DNA of 64,000 nucleotides from JBLXBZ01 sp048265185. GTDB taxonomy: Bacteria; Pseudomonadota; Alphaproteobacteria; Rhizobiales; Stappiaceae. Positions 16,094-25,180 of the stretch are shown here, one piece after another. How positions within the stretch are numbered: position 1 is the stretch's first letter; each line of letters starts with the position of its first letter. The notes beneath the pieces are model-generated. The model was not told where the DNA came from and searched no databases. It was given only the letters and a program-made list of their open reading frames with translations. The translations under genes and the position numbers were made by a program. The stretch covers positions 248,001 to 312,000 of the forward strand of contig JBLXBZ010000002.1 of assembly GCA_048265185.1 (NCBI GenBank). The letters are read 5' to 3'.

Positions 16094-17755
16094 TTAAAAA
16101 AGGCTGCCTTGCCCGCTGGAGGAGGGCGCTTTTTTCGCCTTCTTGGGCGCCAAAGGTTTTTGGGCGGGAGGCGGCGACGTGAGCGGCGGCTCCGAAGCGT
16201 CTCCGGCGCTGGACGCGTGGGCGCGGACGCGCCCATCTGAAAACTCAATCTCCAGCAACGCCCCGCTGGCGACTTTCGACGCTGCGTGAATGGGCGTTCC
16301 CGCGCCGTCGCGCACAAGAGCGTAGCCGCGCGCCAGCACGTTTTTGTAAGATAGCGTGTCGAGGAGCTTGACTGAGCTATCCAGCTGACTGCGGCTTTGA
16401 CGTAGAACTTGCGTCGCAGCGCGGTCGTTTCGCTGTGATAGTCCGTTCAAGCGTTCGCGCGAGGCGGTGATTTGATCTTGAAGGCGCAAGGGCGCCGCCA
16501 GAAGTCGCCGGGTTAAATTTTGCTGCTGTTCACGTCGCCGGCGGGCAATGTTCTCCAGCGCCCGCCTCTGACGCTCCGCCAGACCTTGCAGGCGTTCTCG
16601 TGAAACCTCCAGCGCGCGGCGCAGCGTGTTCAGAGAAAGACGTCCCGCGGCGCCGTCAAAGCGGGAGCGGCGATCTCGCAGCACGCTCATGAGCGCAGGC
16701 TCCAGCCGCTGGGAATAAATATCGACCCTTTGCCGGGGAAGCGCAAGAAGATCACGGGCGTTTGGCAGGGCGGCGCTGGCGGCGCGTAATTCCGTTCGGC
16801 GTGAAACCACGAGGCGGAGCAAGCCTGAATTCATACGTCTGCTGAGGTCGTCCACATTGGCCAGAAGCTCGCTTTTGACCGGAACCGCGAGCTCGGCGGC
16901 TGCGGTCGGCGTTGGCGCGCGCATATCGGCCGCCAAATCGATCAAGGTCCAGTCGGTCTCATGGCCCACAGCGGAAATCAGGGGAATTTGCGAGGCCGCC
17001 GCGGCCCGCGCCACCGCTTCGTCGTTGAAGCCCCAAAGGTCTTCGAGGCTGCCGCCGCCGCGCGCCACAATAATAAGGTCGGGGCGGGGAACTAAGCTCA
17101 TGGCCGTGGTGGTCATTGGCAAGGCGTTGAAGCCTTCAATGCCGCGCGTGACCTCTCCGGCGCTGGTCTCCCCTTGAACCCGTACGGGCCAGACAATGAC
17201 ATGGAGCGGAAAGCGATCGGAAATTCGGTGTAAAATATCGCGGATCACGGCGCCGGTGGGGGAGGTCACCACGCCAATGACTTTGGGCAAAAGCGGCAGA
17301 GGGCGCTTGCGTTCGGGGGCGAACAGGCCTTCGGCGTTAAGTTTCTTCTTTCGCTCCTCCAGCAAAGCCATCAAGGCGCCGACGCCGGCCGGCTCCATTG
17401 ATTCGATCACCATCTGATATTTTGATTGGCCGGGGAAGGTGGTGATCTTGCCGGTGGCGATGACTTCCAGCCCTTGTTCAGGCTTGATTTTCAACTTGCC
17501 TGCGACCCCGCGCCATACGACGCCGGAAAGAACGGAGCGCTCGTCTTTCAGGTCGAGATAGATATGGCCAGAGGCCGGGCGAGATATGCGTCCAAGCTCT
17601 CCGCGCACCCGCACATAGCCGAAGGCGTCCTCCATGGTGCGTTTGATCGAGCCGGAGATTTCGGAGACGGTGAACTCGGTGATGTTGCTTTGGTCGCTCA
17701 AGTCGATGTCCGTTACTTTGGTCCGCAGGGTTCTCCATGGCCGAATGGAGCGCAA
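16094..17755 (-). CDS. xseA: Exodeoxyribonuclease VII large subunit
   Basis: A 553-residue cytosolic nuclease subunit that degrades single-stranded DNA with XseB. N-terminal OB-fold: FTVSEISGSIKRTMEDAFGYVRVRGE and SGHIYLDLKDE (about 28-115). Catalytic domain: PLLPKVIGVVTSPTGAVIRDIL, VIIARGGGSLEDLWGFNDE and PLISAVGHETDWTLIDLAADMRAPTPTAAAE. A long coiled-coil (about 320-470) and a basic, Pro/Ala/Lys-rich tail follow. XseA of this group often starts just before the FTVSEISG motif, so the first 15-25 residues (start at 17755) are uncertain; no better ATG exists downstream. xseB is not next to it. Confidence 0.93.
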   Translation of the reverse strand: MRSIRPWRTLRTKVTDIDLSDQSNITEFTVSEISGSIKRTMEDAFGYVRVRGELGRISRPASGHIYLDLKDERSVLSGVVWRGVAGKLKIKPEQGLEVIATGKITTFPGQSKYQMVIESMEPAGVGALMALLEERKKKLNAEGLFAPERKRPLPLLPKVIGVVTSPTGAVIRDILHRISDRFPLHVIVWPVRVQGETSAGEVTRGIEGFNALPMTTTAMSLVPRPDLIIVARGGGSLEDLWGFNDEAVARAAAASQIPLISAVGHETDWTLIDLAADMRAPTPTAAAELAVPVKSELLANVDDLSRRMNSGLLRLVVSRRTELRAASAALPNARDLLALPRQRVDIYSQRLEPALMSVLRDRRSRFDGAAGRLSLNTLRRALEVSRERLQGLAERQRRALENIARRRREQQQNLTRRLLAAPLRLQDQITASRERLNGLSQRNDRAATQVLRQSRSQLDSSVKLLDTLSYKNVLARGYALVRDGAGTPIHAASKVASGALLEIEFSDGRVRAHASSAGDASEPPLTSPPPAQKPLAPKKAKKAPSSSGQGSLF

Positions 17756-17848
17756 GCCGGCGGGAAGGTCAAGGCGTCTGACGTTGCAAAATGGGGATGA
17801 GCTGATTTGCCGGTGGCGGGGGACGAGCGCGTATTGTAATTTGCGCTC

Positions 17849-18598
17849 ATGCCTAGATCGGAATTCAAAATGCAGCGGTTGTTTTTCTCCCAGGACATGG
17901 ACGCCGGCGTAGAGCTTCCCGCCGACCGGGCGCAGGCGAATTATTTGCTTAACGTTCTGCGCATGGGCGAGGGCGATGAGGTGCTGCTGTTCAACGGCCG
18001 CGACGGCGAATGGCGCGCGAAAATCACTGTCGATGGACGCAAGGCTTGCCGGCTGTCGTTAACGGAGCGAATGCGCGAGCAAACCCCTTTGCCCGACGTG
18101 CAGTATTTATTCGCGCCGCTAAAACAGGCGCGATTGGATTACATGGCGCAAAAGGCGGTGGAGATGGGAGCTGGCGTTTTGCGTCCGGTCCTGACACAGC
18201 ACACGCAGGTTTCCCGCTTCAAAAAAGAGCGGATGGAAGCCAATGTTCTGGAGGCGTGCGAGCAATGTGGCGTGTTGGCCGCGCCGGAGGTTCGTGAACC
18301 GGAGGCGTTGAAGACGGTGCTGGCGACATGGGCTGAGCGGGAGCCGGGGCGCCGGTTGATTTTCTGCGACGAGGGCGAAGCCAGCCAGAACCCATTGGAC
18401 GCGTTGGCGGGCCTTGAGCGTGGGCCGCTGGCGGTTTTGATCGGTCCGGAGGGGGGCTTCAGCGAAACCGAGCGGTCGCTTCTCAGGGAGAAAAGCTTTG
18501 TGACGCCGATTCCGCTTGGCCCAAGGGTGCTGCGCGCGGACACGGCGGCGGTCGCCGCTTTGGCGGTCGTGCAGGCGGCGCTGGGAGACTGGCGCTAA
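17849..18598 (+). CDS. rsmE: 16S rRNA (uracil-1498-N3)-methyltransferase
   Basis: A 249-residue SPOUT methyltransferase that methylates U1498 of 16S rRNA with S-adenosylmethionine. An N-terminal PUA-like part (about 1-75, MPRSEFKMQRLFF, HVLRMGEGDEVLLFNGRDGEW-like) is followed by the knotted domain: QKAVEMGAGVLRPVLTQHTQ, AVLIGPEGGFSETE, LGPRVLRADTAAVAAL. These are the classical RsmE motifs. It is divergent to xseA and precedes gshA on the same strand, an arrangement often seen in Hyphomicrobiales. Confidence 0.95.
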   Translation: MPRSEFKMQRLFFSQDMDAGVELPADRAQANYLLNVLRMGEGDEVLLFNGRDGEWRAKITVDGRKACRLSLTERMREQTPLPDVQYLFAPLKQARLDYMAQKAVEMGAGVLRPVLTQHTQVSRFKKERMEANVLEACEQCGVLAAPEVREPEALKTVLATWAEREPGRRLIFCDEGEASQNPLDALAGLERGPLAVLIGPEGGFSETERSLLREKSFVTPIPLGPRVLRADTAAVAALAVVQAALGDWR

Positions 18599-18795
18599 CG
18601 TTTTGTCCGTTTGAAGGCTTCATCACGAAAAATCTAGTTTGTCGCAAGACGCTGCGCTGGCTATTGTGCGCGCAACTTGGCTCGCCCGTTCTTTTTTTAA
18701 AATTTAAGGAGCGCTGGCGAGCCCATCAGAAAAACCGATGGGAGGCGACCTCGTTTGATCAGGAGCATCCCGCTGAAGGTATTAAGGAATTCGGC

Positions 18796-20169
18796 ATGGC
18801 CCGTGATACGATAGACGATACTCCGATAGATGGAATCAGCGCGCTCGTCGCAGTGCTCGAATCGGGCTGCAAGCCGGAGCGGGATTTTCGCATCGGCACG
18901 GAGCATGAGAAATTCGGGTTCAATCTGAAAGACAATACGCCGATCCCCTATGAGGGAGCTAACGGCATTAAAGCCGTTTTGGAAGGAATGGAGCGGCTGC
19001 TGGGCTGGGAGCGGATAGAGGACAATGGTTTTATCATTGGCCTTGCCGATCCTGTGGGCGGCGGCGCCATTTCAATCGAGCCGGGCGGACAGTTTGAGCT
19101 TTCGGGAGCGCCGTTGGAGACGCTTCATCAGACGTGCCGGGAGACGAACGCGCATTTGGCGCAGGTGCGTGAAGTCGCCGAACCGCTGGGCGTTGGTTTC
19201 CTTGGGCTGGGAATGACGCCGACTTGGCGGCGGGAGGATATCCCGGTCATGCCCAAATCCCGCTACCGGATCATGACCAATTATATGCCCAAGGTCGGCT
19301 CTCTGGGGCTGGACATGATGTATCGCACCTCCACCATTCAGGTGAATCTGGATTTTGAGTCGGAAGCGGATATGGCGCAGAAAATGCGCATTGGTCTCGC
19401 ATTGCAGCCGATCGCCACGGCGATTTTCGCCAACTCGCCTTTCACCGATGGAAAAGTCAACGGCTTCAAGTCCTTCCGCGCCGAGATCTGGAACGATACG
19501 GATAACGACCGGACGGGGCCTTTGCCTTTCGCTTTCGAGGAGGGCTTTGGCTTTGAACGCTACGTGGAGTGGGCGATGGACGTCCCCATGTATTTCATCA
19601 AACGGGGCGATACCTATCATGACGTCACCGGCACGACTTTCCGCGCGTTCATGAATGGCGCCTTGAAGGGCGTCGTTCCAGATCCATGGCCGACGCTCGG
19701 GGACTGGAACAACCATCTTTCAACGTTGTTTCCTGACGTGCGCTTGAAGAAGTATATCGAAATGCGCGGCGCGGATGGTGGTCCATGGCGACGTATTTGC
19801 GCTTTGCCCGCGCTGTGGGTGGGGCTGCTGTATGACCGGGGCGTCATGGATCAAGCGTCAGAGCTGATCCGCGACTGGTCGCTTGAAGAACGTAACGCTT
19901 TGCGGGCGAACGTGCCGGCGACTGGATTGCAAACGCCCTTCCGCGACGGATTGGTTTTGGATGTGGCGCGCGAAGTCGTCGCTCTGGCGCATGAGGGGTT
20001 GAAGCGCCGGGCCCGGTTGAGCGATGGCGGAGCCGATGAGCGGGTGCATCTGGCCGCCGTTGATGAAACGCTTGCGAGCGGGCAGGCGCCCGCCGATCAA
20101 ATGCTGGCGCGTTATCGCGGCGAATGGGGAGAAGATCTCGCGCAGGTATATAAAGAATACGCCTATTGA
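18796..20169 (+). CDS. gshA: Glutamate-cysteine ligase, plant/alphaproteobacterial type
   Basis: A 457-residue cytosolic ATP-dependent ligase that makes gamma-glutamylcysteine, the first step of glutathione synthesis. Motifs include RIGTEHEKFGF near residue 35, ISIEPGGQFELSGAPLETLH near residue 95, MPKSRYRIMTNYMPKVG near residue 155 and MYRTSTIQVNLDFESEADMA. These belong to the GCS2 family shared with plants. The frame is open upstream to 18664, but the ATG at 18796 has an AAGGA site and gives the normal family length. gshB is not in the window. Confidence 0.94.
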   Translation: MARDTIDDTPIDGISALVAVLESGCKPERDFRIGTEHEKFGFNLKDNTPIPYEGANGIKAVLEGMERLLGWERIEDNGFIIGLADPVGGGAISIEPGGQFELSGAPLETLHQTCRETNAHLAQVREVAEPLGVGFLGLGMTPTWRREDIPVMPKSRYRIMTNYMPKVGSLGLDMMYRTSTIQVNLDFESEADMAQKMRIGLALQPIATAIFANSPFTDGKVNGFKSFRAEIWNDTDNDRTGPLPFAFEEGFGFERYVEWAMDVPMYFIKRGDTYHDVTGTTFRAFMNGALKGVVPDPWPTLGDWNNHLSTLFPDVRLKKYIEMRGADGGPWRRICALPALWVGLLYDRGVMDQASELIRDWSLEERNALRANVPATGLQTPFRDGLVLDVAREVVALAHEGLKRRARLSDGGADERVHLAAVDETLASGQAPADQMLARYRGEWGEDLAQVYKEYAY

Positions 20170-20247
20170 GGTTCTTTCATTGAAGAAGGGTTTGACCGGC
20201 GCTGGTTCGCAGACGATGATCACTCATTCTGACGAAAGGACCACGCC

Positions 20248-20976
20248 ATGACCAACCCCTTCTTCCTGCCGCCGGCTTTTGACGCGAAAGACCTTGTGGC
20301 TGATATGGAGCGGCGTTTCGGTTGGAGCGAACCTGATCTGACGCGGGCCATGGAAGCTTTGGCTCCAGCCGCTTTCGCTGGCCTGCGCCGTAAAGGGGTG
20401 GCGGCGGATGGCTTTCCCGACTTCTCTGCTTTGTTTGACGCCGCCACCGCGTCTCAAGCTGGTTCGCTTGCCCGAGAGGAAGAGGGAAGCGAGGCTTTAT
20501 CCAGATTGCAAACGTTGGTTTTTGGTTCTCACGCGACCCGCACGGCGATCGCTGACAAGGTGGCGGGCATGACTGGACTTGGCTCAGATGGGATTGAAAG
20601 ACTAATGCCCGTCGTCGCCACGTTAGCGGTTGGCGATGCGGCGCGAAATTTCACATCAGGCCCGGCGCGTGAGATGTTGGACGCTTTTCTGGCTGGCTAT
20701 GCGCGCGGTCGTCCAGAGCCGGCGCCGTCGCCGTTTGAGGCAATGGCGCCTTTCGCGCAAGCAATGGAGACGTTTTGGGGCTCGTTCTCTCCAAAGACGG
20801 ATGCGCAGTCGTCGTTTGCGGCTAAAGCGCCGTCAGCTGGCGGCCAAGCAAAGAAAAGCGCAGCGGGCGCCGCATCTGAGGATCTGTGGGAGGGATGGCT
20901 TTCTGCGGGGCGCAATCTTCAGGAAAGTCAGGTGCAGATGTTCGATGCGATTTTCCAGCAGAAAACGAAGCCGTAA
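20248..20976 (+). CDS. DUF937-like protein of unknown function
   Basis: A 242-residue soluble protein rich in Ala and helix. The central part (about 70-150) has LVFGSHATRTAIADKVAGMTGLGSDGIERLMPVVATLAVG, which looks like the DUF937/YidB pattern of a helical repeat near a Gly-rich turn. The N-terminal part (about 1-60) and the Ala/Ser/Lys-rich C-terminal tail (about 190-242) are not recognisable. No signal peptide or membrane segment is seen. It lies 78 bases after gshA on the same strand and is followed by a strong bidirectional terminator. The function is unknown. Confidence 0.7.
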   Translation: MTNPFFLPPAFDAKDLVADMERRFGWSEPDLTRAMEALAPAAFAGLRRKGVAADGFPDFSALFDAATASQAGSLAREEEGSEALSRLQTLVFGSHATRTAIADKVAGMTGLGSDGIERLMPVVATLAVGDAARNFTSGPAREMLDAFLAGYARGRPEPAPSPFEAMAPFAQAMETFWGSFSPKTDAQSSFAAKAPSAGGQAKKSAAGAASEDLWEGWLSAGRNLQESQVQMFDAIFQQKTKP

Positions 20977-20980
20977 AAAA

Positions 20981-21003
20981 GCCCGCCTCAGGGTGAGGCG
21001 GGC
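20981..21003. terminator. Bidirectional rho-independent terminator
   Basis: A perfect ten-pair stem (gcccgcctca/tgaggcgggc) with a three-base loop starts four bases after the stop at 20976. Six A's precede it and AAGTTTT follows it, so it can stop transcripts from both the plus-strand gene and the minus-strand DUF1127 gene. Confidence 0.88.
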
Positions 21004-21119
21004 AAGTTTTGTCGGCGAGGGTTCACCGACAGGGCTGCGAGGGAGCGCGGCGGCTTATGCGCCGCCGACGCGATATTTGAAGAGTTTCAAGGTCTTTCCT
21101 AAGGGCCTAGTGAATAGCT

Positions 21120-21470
21120 TTAGTTGCGGATTTGACGGCTGAACGCCCGCCGCCTCTGGGCTAGGCGACGTTCCTGACGCCGTGCTTCTAGTTGGAGGGA
21201 TGGGTCTGTGGCGTATCCATACGTCAGGACCGATTGAATGTCGCCGGGCTCCAGGCCGATGTCTCTCAATAGCCGCGGGTCGAGGTTCTGCAACTTTGCA
21301 ATGGCGCGGCGGTTGCGGCGGATCGTCCAAAGCTGTTGGAAAAAGGCGAGGCTGGCCGAGGCGGCGCGGGCGACCTGCCGCAAAGGCGAGTTGTGAAATG
21401 AAGAGCGCCGAAGGTTTGCGGTGGAACTTCCAAGAGCGGAGTGAGTGGTTTCAACACATGATGTCGTCAT
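21120..21470 (-). CDS. DUF1127 domain small basic protein
   Basis: A 116-residue protein. Residues about 45-85 hold the DUF1127 core: a Trp/Arg-rich helix (QQLWTIRRNRRAIAKLQNL) followed by DPRLLRDIGLEPGDIQSV. Members of this family in Rhizobiales and other alphaproteobacteria bind RNA or regulate phosphate, nitrogen and stress genes, but this one is not a close match to a studied case. The C-terminal tail is strongly basic (ARRQERRLAQRRRAF). The ATG at 21470 has a GGGAG site; the frame is open to 21536. It is divergent from the LysR gene. Confidence 0.83.
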   Translation of the reverse strand: MTTSCVETTHSALGSSTANLRRSSFHNSPLRQVARAASASLAFFQQLWTIRRNRRAIAKLQNLDPRLLRDIGLEPGDIQSVLTYGYATDPSLQLEARRQERRLAQRRRAFSRQIRN

Positions 21471-21682
21471 GACAAATGTCTCCCGTTCGAAGGCGAACGC
21501 TGTTCGCTTCGTTGCTGGCGGCCTTTCGGATTTCATTGTGTTGGACTGTGCAGAAGGCCGGTTAACTGTGTGAACTTAAGATGAGCTTTTTATCTTCATA
21601 AAACAAACGAATGTTTTGAATGGAAATTGATCGATTTTTGTGATGTGCATAGAGGCGGCTTTAACGACGAGAAAGGCTTCCC

Positions 21683-22564
21683 ATGGCGCAGGCGTTAGAT
21701 ATCGATCAATTGCGAACGTTTTTGGCTATCGCCGAACTGGGAAGTTTCACCAAAGCGGCGGAAGCGGTGCATAAAACTCAGTCGGCGGTGTCCATGCAGA
21801 TGCGCCGTTTGGAAGAGCGGGTGGGAAAGCAGATTTTCGTCAAAGACGGACGCCAGTCGCGTTTGACTGACGAAGGGCGGCGTTTGCTCGAATATGCGCA
21901 ACGATTGATCAGCTTGAATGATGAAACTTTTCAAGCTTTCGCGGAAGAAAAAATGGTCGGTAGGGTTCGCCTTGGCCTGCCAGATGATTATGCGGAGCGC
22001 CTTCTTCCGCAGGTGCTGGCGGCTTTCGCGCGAATTAATCCTTCGATTGAAATAGCTGTCCAGTGTCAGGGATCGATCGTGACCGGCGAGCTGATCGCTC
22101 AAGACGAGCTGGACATTGCAATTGTGACCTCGGGCGATTGTGTTGGCCAGCAGGGAGAAACGCTCCGCAGAGAACCGCTACACTGGGCGGGGCCGGCGGA
22201 TCGTAGCTTGCATTGCGAAGACGTGGTGCGCCTTGCGTTGGGGCCGGCCTCGTGTTCCTGGCGTAAAATGGCCATGTCGGCTCTTGACCGGATGGGACGC
22301 AAATATTGCGTTTCTTATACGTCTTCGAGCGCGACGGCGCTTGTGGGGGCGGTGCAAGCTGGACTTGCGATCGCCGTGCTGCCGGAAAGCGCTATACGTC
22401 CGGGGTTGCGAATTTTGGGCGAGGCGGAAGGTTTTCCGGCTTTGCCGCCGTGCGACATTACGATTCTTCGCTCTTCCTCCGCCACGGACTCTGTGCATGA
22501 CGCTTTATGCAGCCATATTCATGCGGCCATCGGCAATGTTTCGGCGCAAATGGCGGCTGAATAG
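21683..22564 (+). CDS. LysR family transcriptional regulator
   Basis: A 293-residue regulator. The N-terminal winged helix-turn-helix (about 5-65) reads LRTFLAIAELGSFTKAAEAVHKTQSAVSMQMRRLEERVG, the classic LysR motif. A substrate-binding-like effector domain (about 90-285) follows, with VRLGLPDDYAERLLPQVLAAF. It resembles the group that includes regulators of DUF1127 or transporter genes, but the target is unknown. It is divergent from the DUF1127 gene with a 212-base AT-rich gap, which may hold its operator. Confidence 0.94.
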   Translation: MAQALDIDQLRTFLAIAELGSFTKAAEAVHKTQSAVSMQMRRLEERVGKQIFVKDGRQSRLTDEGRRLLEYAQRLISLNDETFQAFAEEKMVGRVRLGLPDDYAERLLPQVLAAFARINPSIEIAVQCQGSIVTGELIAQDELDIAIVTSGDCVGQQGETLRREPLHWAGPADRSLHCEDVVRLALGPASCSWRKMAMSALDRMGRKYCVSYTSSSATALVGAVQAGLAIAVLPESAIRPGLRILGEAEGFPALPPCDITILRSSSATDSVHDALCSHIHAAIGNVSAQMAAE

Positions 22565-22578
22565 CGATGAATTTCCGG

Positions 22579-23244
22579 TTAGAGAGCGGCGCTAGGGCTC
22601 CACTCGGGTTGATATCCGCGAAGAAGCGCTTGGGTGATGGAGGGAGGCGTTAAAACCATGACTTCTTCGAGTAGGGGGCGCGTAAGCTTTGCGCCGTAAC
22701 CGTTAAATGACCAGAGAAGTAGGCGTCCGGCGCGAAGAGCGAAAAAATTTTCTTCTGGTGGAGCGTGCGGATAGAGTAGGGCGCGCGAGTCTAGAGGGCG
22801 CACTATTACGCCGTCCGGCAGGTCTGAAAGTTTGGCTTTGTAGAGACGTTTGGCTTTACCCTCCAGCCTTTCCTGATGCAGAACGCTGTCGATGTCGGCG
22901 GCGCGTGGGAGAGGGCCTTCCGGCTGCGCGAAAGCGGCGGCGAAAAGGCGGGCTTGTTCGCGTCGGCACTCAAAGCAAGGTCGATGTCCGGCGGCGAGAG
23001 CTGTGACTTCATCGAGGAAAAACAGCTCCGTATAGCTGTTTCCCATAATTTCACGACGCCGGTTCTTGAAAGACAGCGCGCAGCAGATCCATTGGCGTGT
23101 GCTCCAGCGCCTGTTTAGGAGGTTTTTTGTTTTGGGGGAGTGGATTTTTCCTCCTCGATTGCCAATGAACAGTCCCCGTGCGGGGGTGGCGTGGATCTGG
23201 CCATTGGGGGCGACGCGATTTTGCAAGGGGGGACGGGTTTGCAT
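22579..23244 (-). CDS. Conserved protein of unknown function with GHRPCFECRR motif
   Basis: A 221-residue soluble protein that I recognise as a conserved alphaproteobacterial type without a known role. Visible features are an N-terminal RGLFIGNRGGKIH motif, WICCALSFKNRRREIMG, ELFFLDEVTALAAGHRPCFECRREQA near residue 85 and a Trp-Ser-Phe-Asn-Gly-Tyr region near residue 185. The motif GHRPCxxCRR resembles the zinc site of the Ada repair protein (GYRPCxRC), but a full four-Cys site is not seen. It is convergent with the LysR gene, only 14 bases away. Confidence 0.68.
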   Translation of the reverse strand: MQTRPPLQNRVAPNGQIHATPARGLFIGNRGGKIHSPKTKNLLNRRWSTRQWICCALSFKNRRREIMGNSYTELFFLDEVTALAAGHRPCFECRREQARLFAAAFAQPEGPLPRAADIDSVLHQERLEGKAKRLYKAKLSDLPDGVIVRPLDSRALLYPHAPPEENFFALRAGRLLLWSFNGYGAKLTRPLLEEVMVLTPPSITQALLRGYQPEWSPSAAL

Positions 23245-23435
23245 GATCGTTTCCTGTTGGGGCGATTTTACGTTACACCCGGCTAACCTGGGCGCGGTCT
23301 AAAGACTTGTGCGAGAAAGCTGGTGAGGCTATCCCGGAAAACACGAAAGTTCACGGTTGTTACACGCCGTTGCAGAGATAACTCTGAGCGCGCCGGATTT
23401 AGTCAAAAGATTATGCGCCATTGAAGGAATAAGAG

Positions 23436-24233
23436 ATGAAGTTTTTTCACAAGCTGATCGTATTCGCCGCAATGCTAGCCTTCTCCGCTTCCGCGGCTAA
23501 TGCGGAAAGCCTGCCGGATCTGAAGGGGCGGAAGGTTGTCGCTGTGACTGAAAACGCCTATACCCCGCTCAATTTCATTGATCCGAATACTGGCGAGGGA
23601 ATTGGCTGGGAATACGACGCTTTCAATGAAATTGCGCGCCGGTTAAACCTTCAGGTGGAGTGGAAGCTTTCGTCTTGGGACACGATGATTGAGGGCGTGC
23701 GCACGGGGCAGTTTGACGTGGGCATGGATGGGATAACCATTAATGACGAGCGTCAGACGCAGGTGGATTTCTCCACGCCTTATATGTTGTCGCAGCAATT
23801 CATGCTGGTGAGCGCCGGGGAGGACCGGTTCACGGACGCGAAATCCTTTGCGGAAAACCCGGATCTGTTGATCGGCGCGCAACCGGGAACCACGAATTTT
23901 TATGTGGCGGTCTATAATGTGCTCGATGGCGATGAAAAAAACCCACGCATCAAGCTGTTTGAAACCTTTGGGGCGAGCGTGCAGGCGTTGAAGGCGGGAG
24001 ACGTGGACACCGTGTTGATGGACGCCACCTCCGCGCGTGGATATATTGGCGCGGCGCCCGGCGCCTTCAAAGTGTATGATGAACCTCTTGGGTCGGAAGA
24101 GTTCGGCTTTATTTTCGCAAAGGGGTCTGATCTTGTGGAGCCGGTGAATGCGGCGATCCGCGAGATGAAAGCGGATGGAACGCTGGCGAAATTGAACCAG
24201 AAATGGTTCTTCGATTACGTTAACCAGCAATAG
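23436..24233 (+). CDS. ABC transporter substrate-binding protein, polar amino acid type (SBP family 3)
   Basis: A 265-residue periplasmic protein with a signal peptide (MKFFHKLIVFAAMLAFSASAANA, cleavage near residue 23). Family 3 features are VVAVTENAYTPLNFIDPNTGEGIGWEYDAFNEIARRL, QFDVGMDGITINDERQTQVDFSTPYM and a second lobe with GAQPGTTNFYVAV. The Arg in DERQ and the Asp pairs are those that hold the alpha-amino and carboxyl groups in amino-acid binders. A permease follows after a hairpin. No ATPase gene is nearby, so the transporter must borrow one encoded elsewhere. Confidence 0.93.
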   Translation: MKFFHKLIVFAAMLAFSASAANAESLPDLKGRKVVAVTENAYTPLNFIDPNTGEGIGWEYDAFNEIARRLNLQVEWKLSSWDTMIEGVRTGQFDVGMDGITINDERQTQVDFSTPYMLSQQFMLVSAGEDRFTDAKSFAENPDLLIGAQPGTTNFYVAVYNVLDGDEKNPRIKLFETFGASVQALKAGDVDTVLMDATSARGYIGAAPGAFKVYDEPLGSEEFGFIFAKGSDLVEPVNAAIREMKADGTLAKLNQKWFFDYVNQQ

Positions 24234-24258
24234 GCTCGTAGATGAGATATAAAAACAA

Positions 24259-24284
24259 GCCCCCTTTCCCTCCTTATAGGGGGC
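24259..24284 (+). promoter_or_regulatory. Stem-loop between binding-protein and permease genes
   Basis: A seven-pair GC stem (gccccct/agggggc) with a 12-base loop and GTGTTT after it lies 25 bases after the binding-protein stop and ends ten bases before the permease start. It could act as a partial terminator that lowers permease expression. Confidence 0.65.
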
Positions 24285-24294
24285 GTGTTTGATA

Positions 24295-25113
24295 ATGGCT
24301 TTTATGAAACGCAGATCAGAGCGCGGGCGGGAAATTCCCTACTGGTTGCTTGCGATTATCCTGATTGGAATTTTCTTTGCGTGGCTGATTGCGGCGGATG
24401 GAAGCTATCGTTCGATCTTCAACACGCTGTCTAAAGGAGTTGGGACGACGCTGAAGGTGACTTTGGTCGCTTTTACGCTAGCGTCTTCGTTGGGGCTTCT
24501 CGTGGCGCTCGGGCGCACGTCCCGTTTGCGGGTCATTCGGGAAATTTCGACATTTTACGTGGAGATCATTCGCGGCGTCCCCGTATTGGTGCTGTTGTTC
24601 TACATCGCCTTCGTCGGCGCGCCGCAAATGGTGGCCCTATGGAACTGGCTGATTTCGCCATTGGTTGATCTTGGCTGGGGGCGAGCCATGATGACGCGAG
24701 ATTTTGACTTCACATGGCGGGCGATCATCGCGCTCACTATTTCTTATTCCGCTTTTATTTCAGAAATTTTCCGCGCGGGAATAGAAACCGTTCCAACGGG
24801 ACAATTGGAAGCGGCGCGCGCTCTTGGCCTCTCGCGGCTCAATACATTTCGTTTGATTATTTTTCCTCAAGCCTTGCGCGCGATCTTGCCGCCGCTTGGC
24901 AATGATTTCGTCGCCATGATCAAGGATTCCGCACTGGTTTCGGTGCTCGGCGTTCAGGACATCACCCAGTTGGGCAAGGTCTATTCCGCGTCGACATTCT
25001 TGTTTTTTGAAACCTATAACGTGGTTGCGTATCTTTATTTGTGCATGACAATTTCGCTGTCGCTGCTTGTGCGAGGCTTGGAAAGCTGGCTGAAACGCTC
25101 CGATTATCATTAA
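24295..25113 (+). CDS. Amino acid ABC transporter permease (HisM/GlnP type)
   Basis: A 272-residue inner-membrane protein with about five helices. It shows the HEQRY permease pattern: FNTLSKGVGTTLKVTLVAF, FYVEIIRGVPVLVLLFYIAF, and the coupling loop EIFRAGIETVPTGQLEAARALGLSRLNTFRLIIFPQALRAILPPLGNDF, which docks the ATPase. It would form the channel for the upstream binding protein. The loop between helices (about 110-145) is longer than in GlnP. The ATG at 24295 lacks a strong ribosome site, and one at 24304 is also possible. It is a single permease, as in homodimeric systems. Confidence 0.93.
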   Translation: MAFMKRRSERGREIPYWLLAIILIGIFFAWLIAADGSYRSIFNTLSKGVGTTLKVTLVAFTLASSLGLLVALGRTSRLRVIREISTFYVEIIRGVPVLVLLFYIAFVGAPQMVALWNWLISPLVDLGWGRAMMTRDFDFTWRAIIALTISYSAFISEIFRAGIETVPTGQLEAARALGLSRLNTFRLIIFPQALRAILPPLGNDFVAMIKDSALVSVLGVQDITQLGKVYSASTFLFFETYNVVAYLYLCMTISLSLLVRGLESWLKRSDYH

Positions 25114-25180
25114 CGCGATTTCACAATAAAGACGGGGGTTGGCGAAGAGGCCCGCAGGCCTTTTCGCAGCGTGTTCGCCT

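Noticed and set aside
20248..20976. Assignment as a PHA-synthesis-associated protein because of the C-terminal DLWEGWLSAGRNLQESQVQMFDAIF segment
   Set aside because: The resemblance is only to general helical phasin-like composition, and the central part fits DUF937 better.
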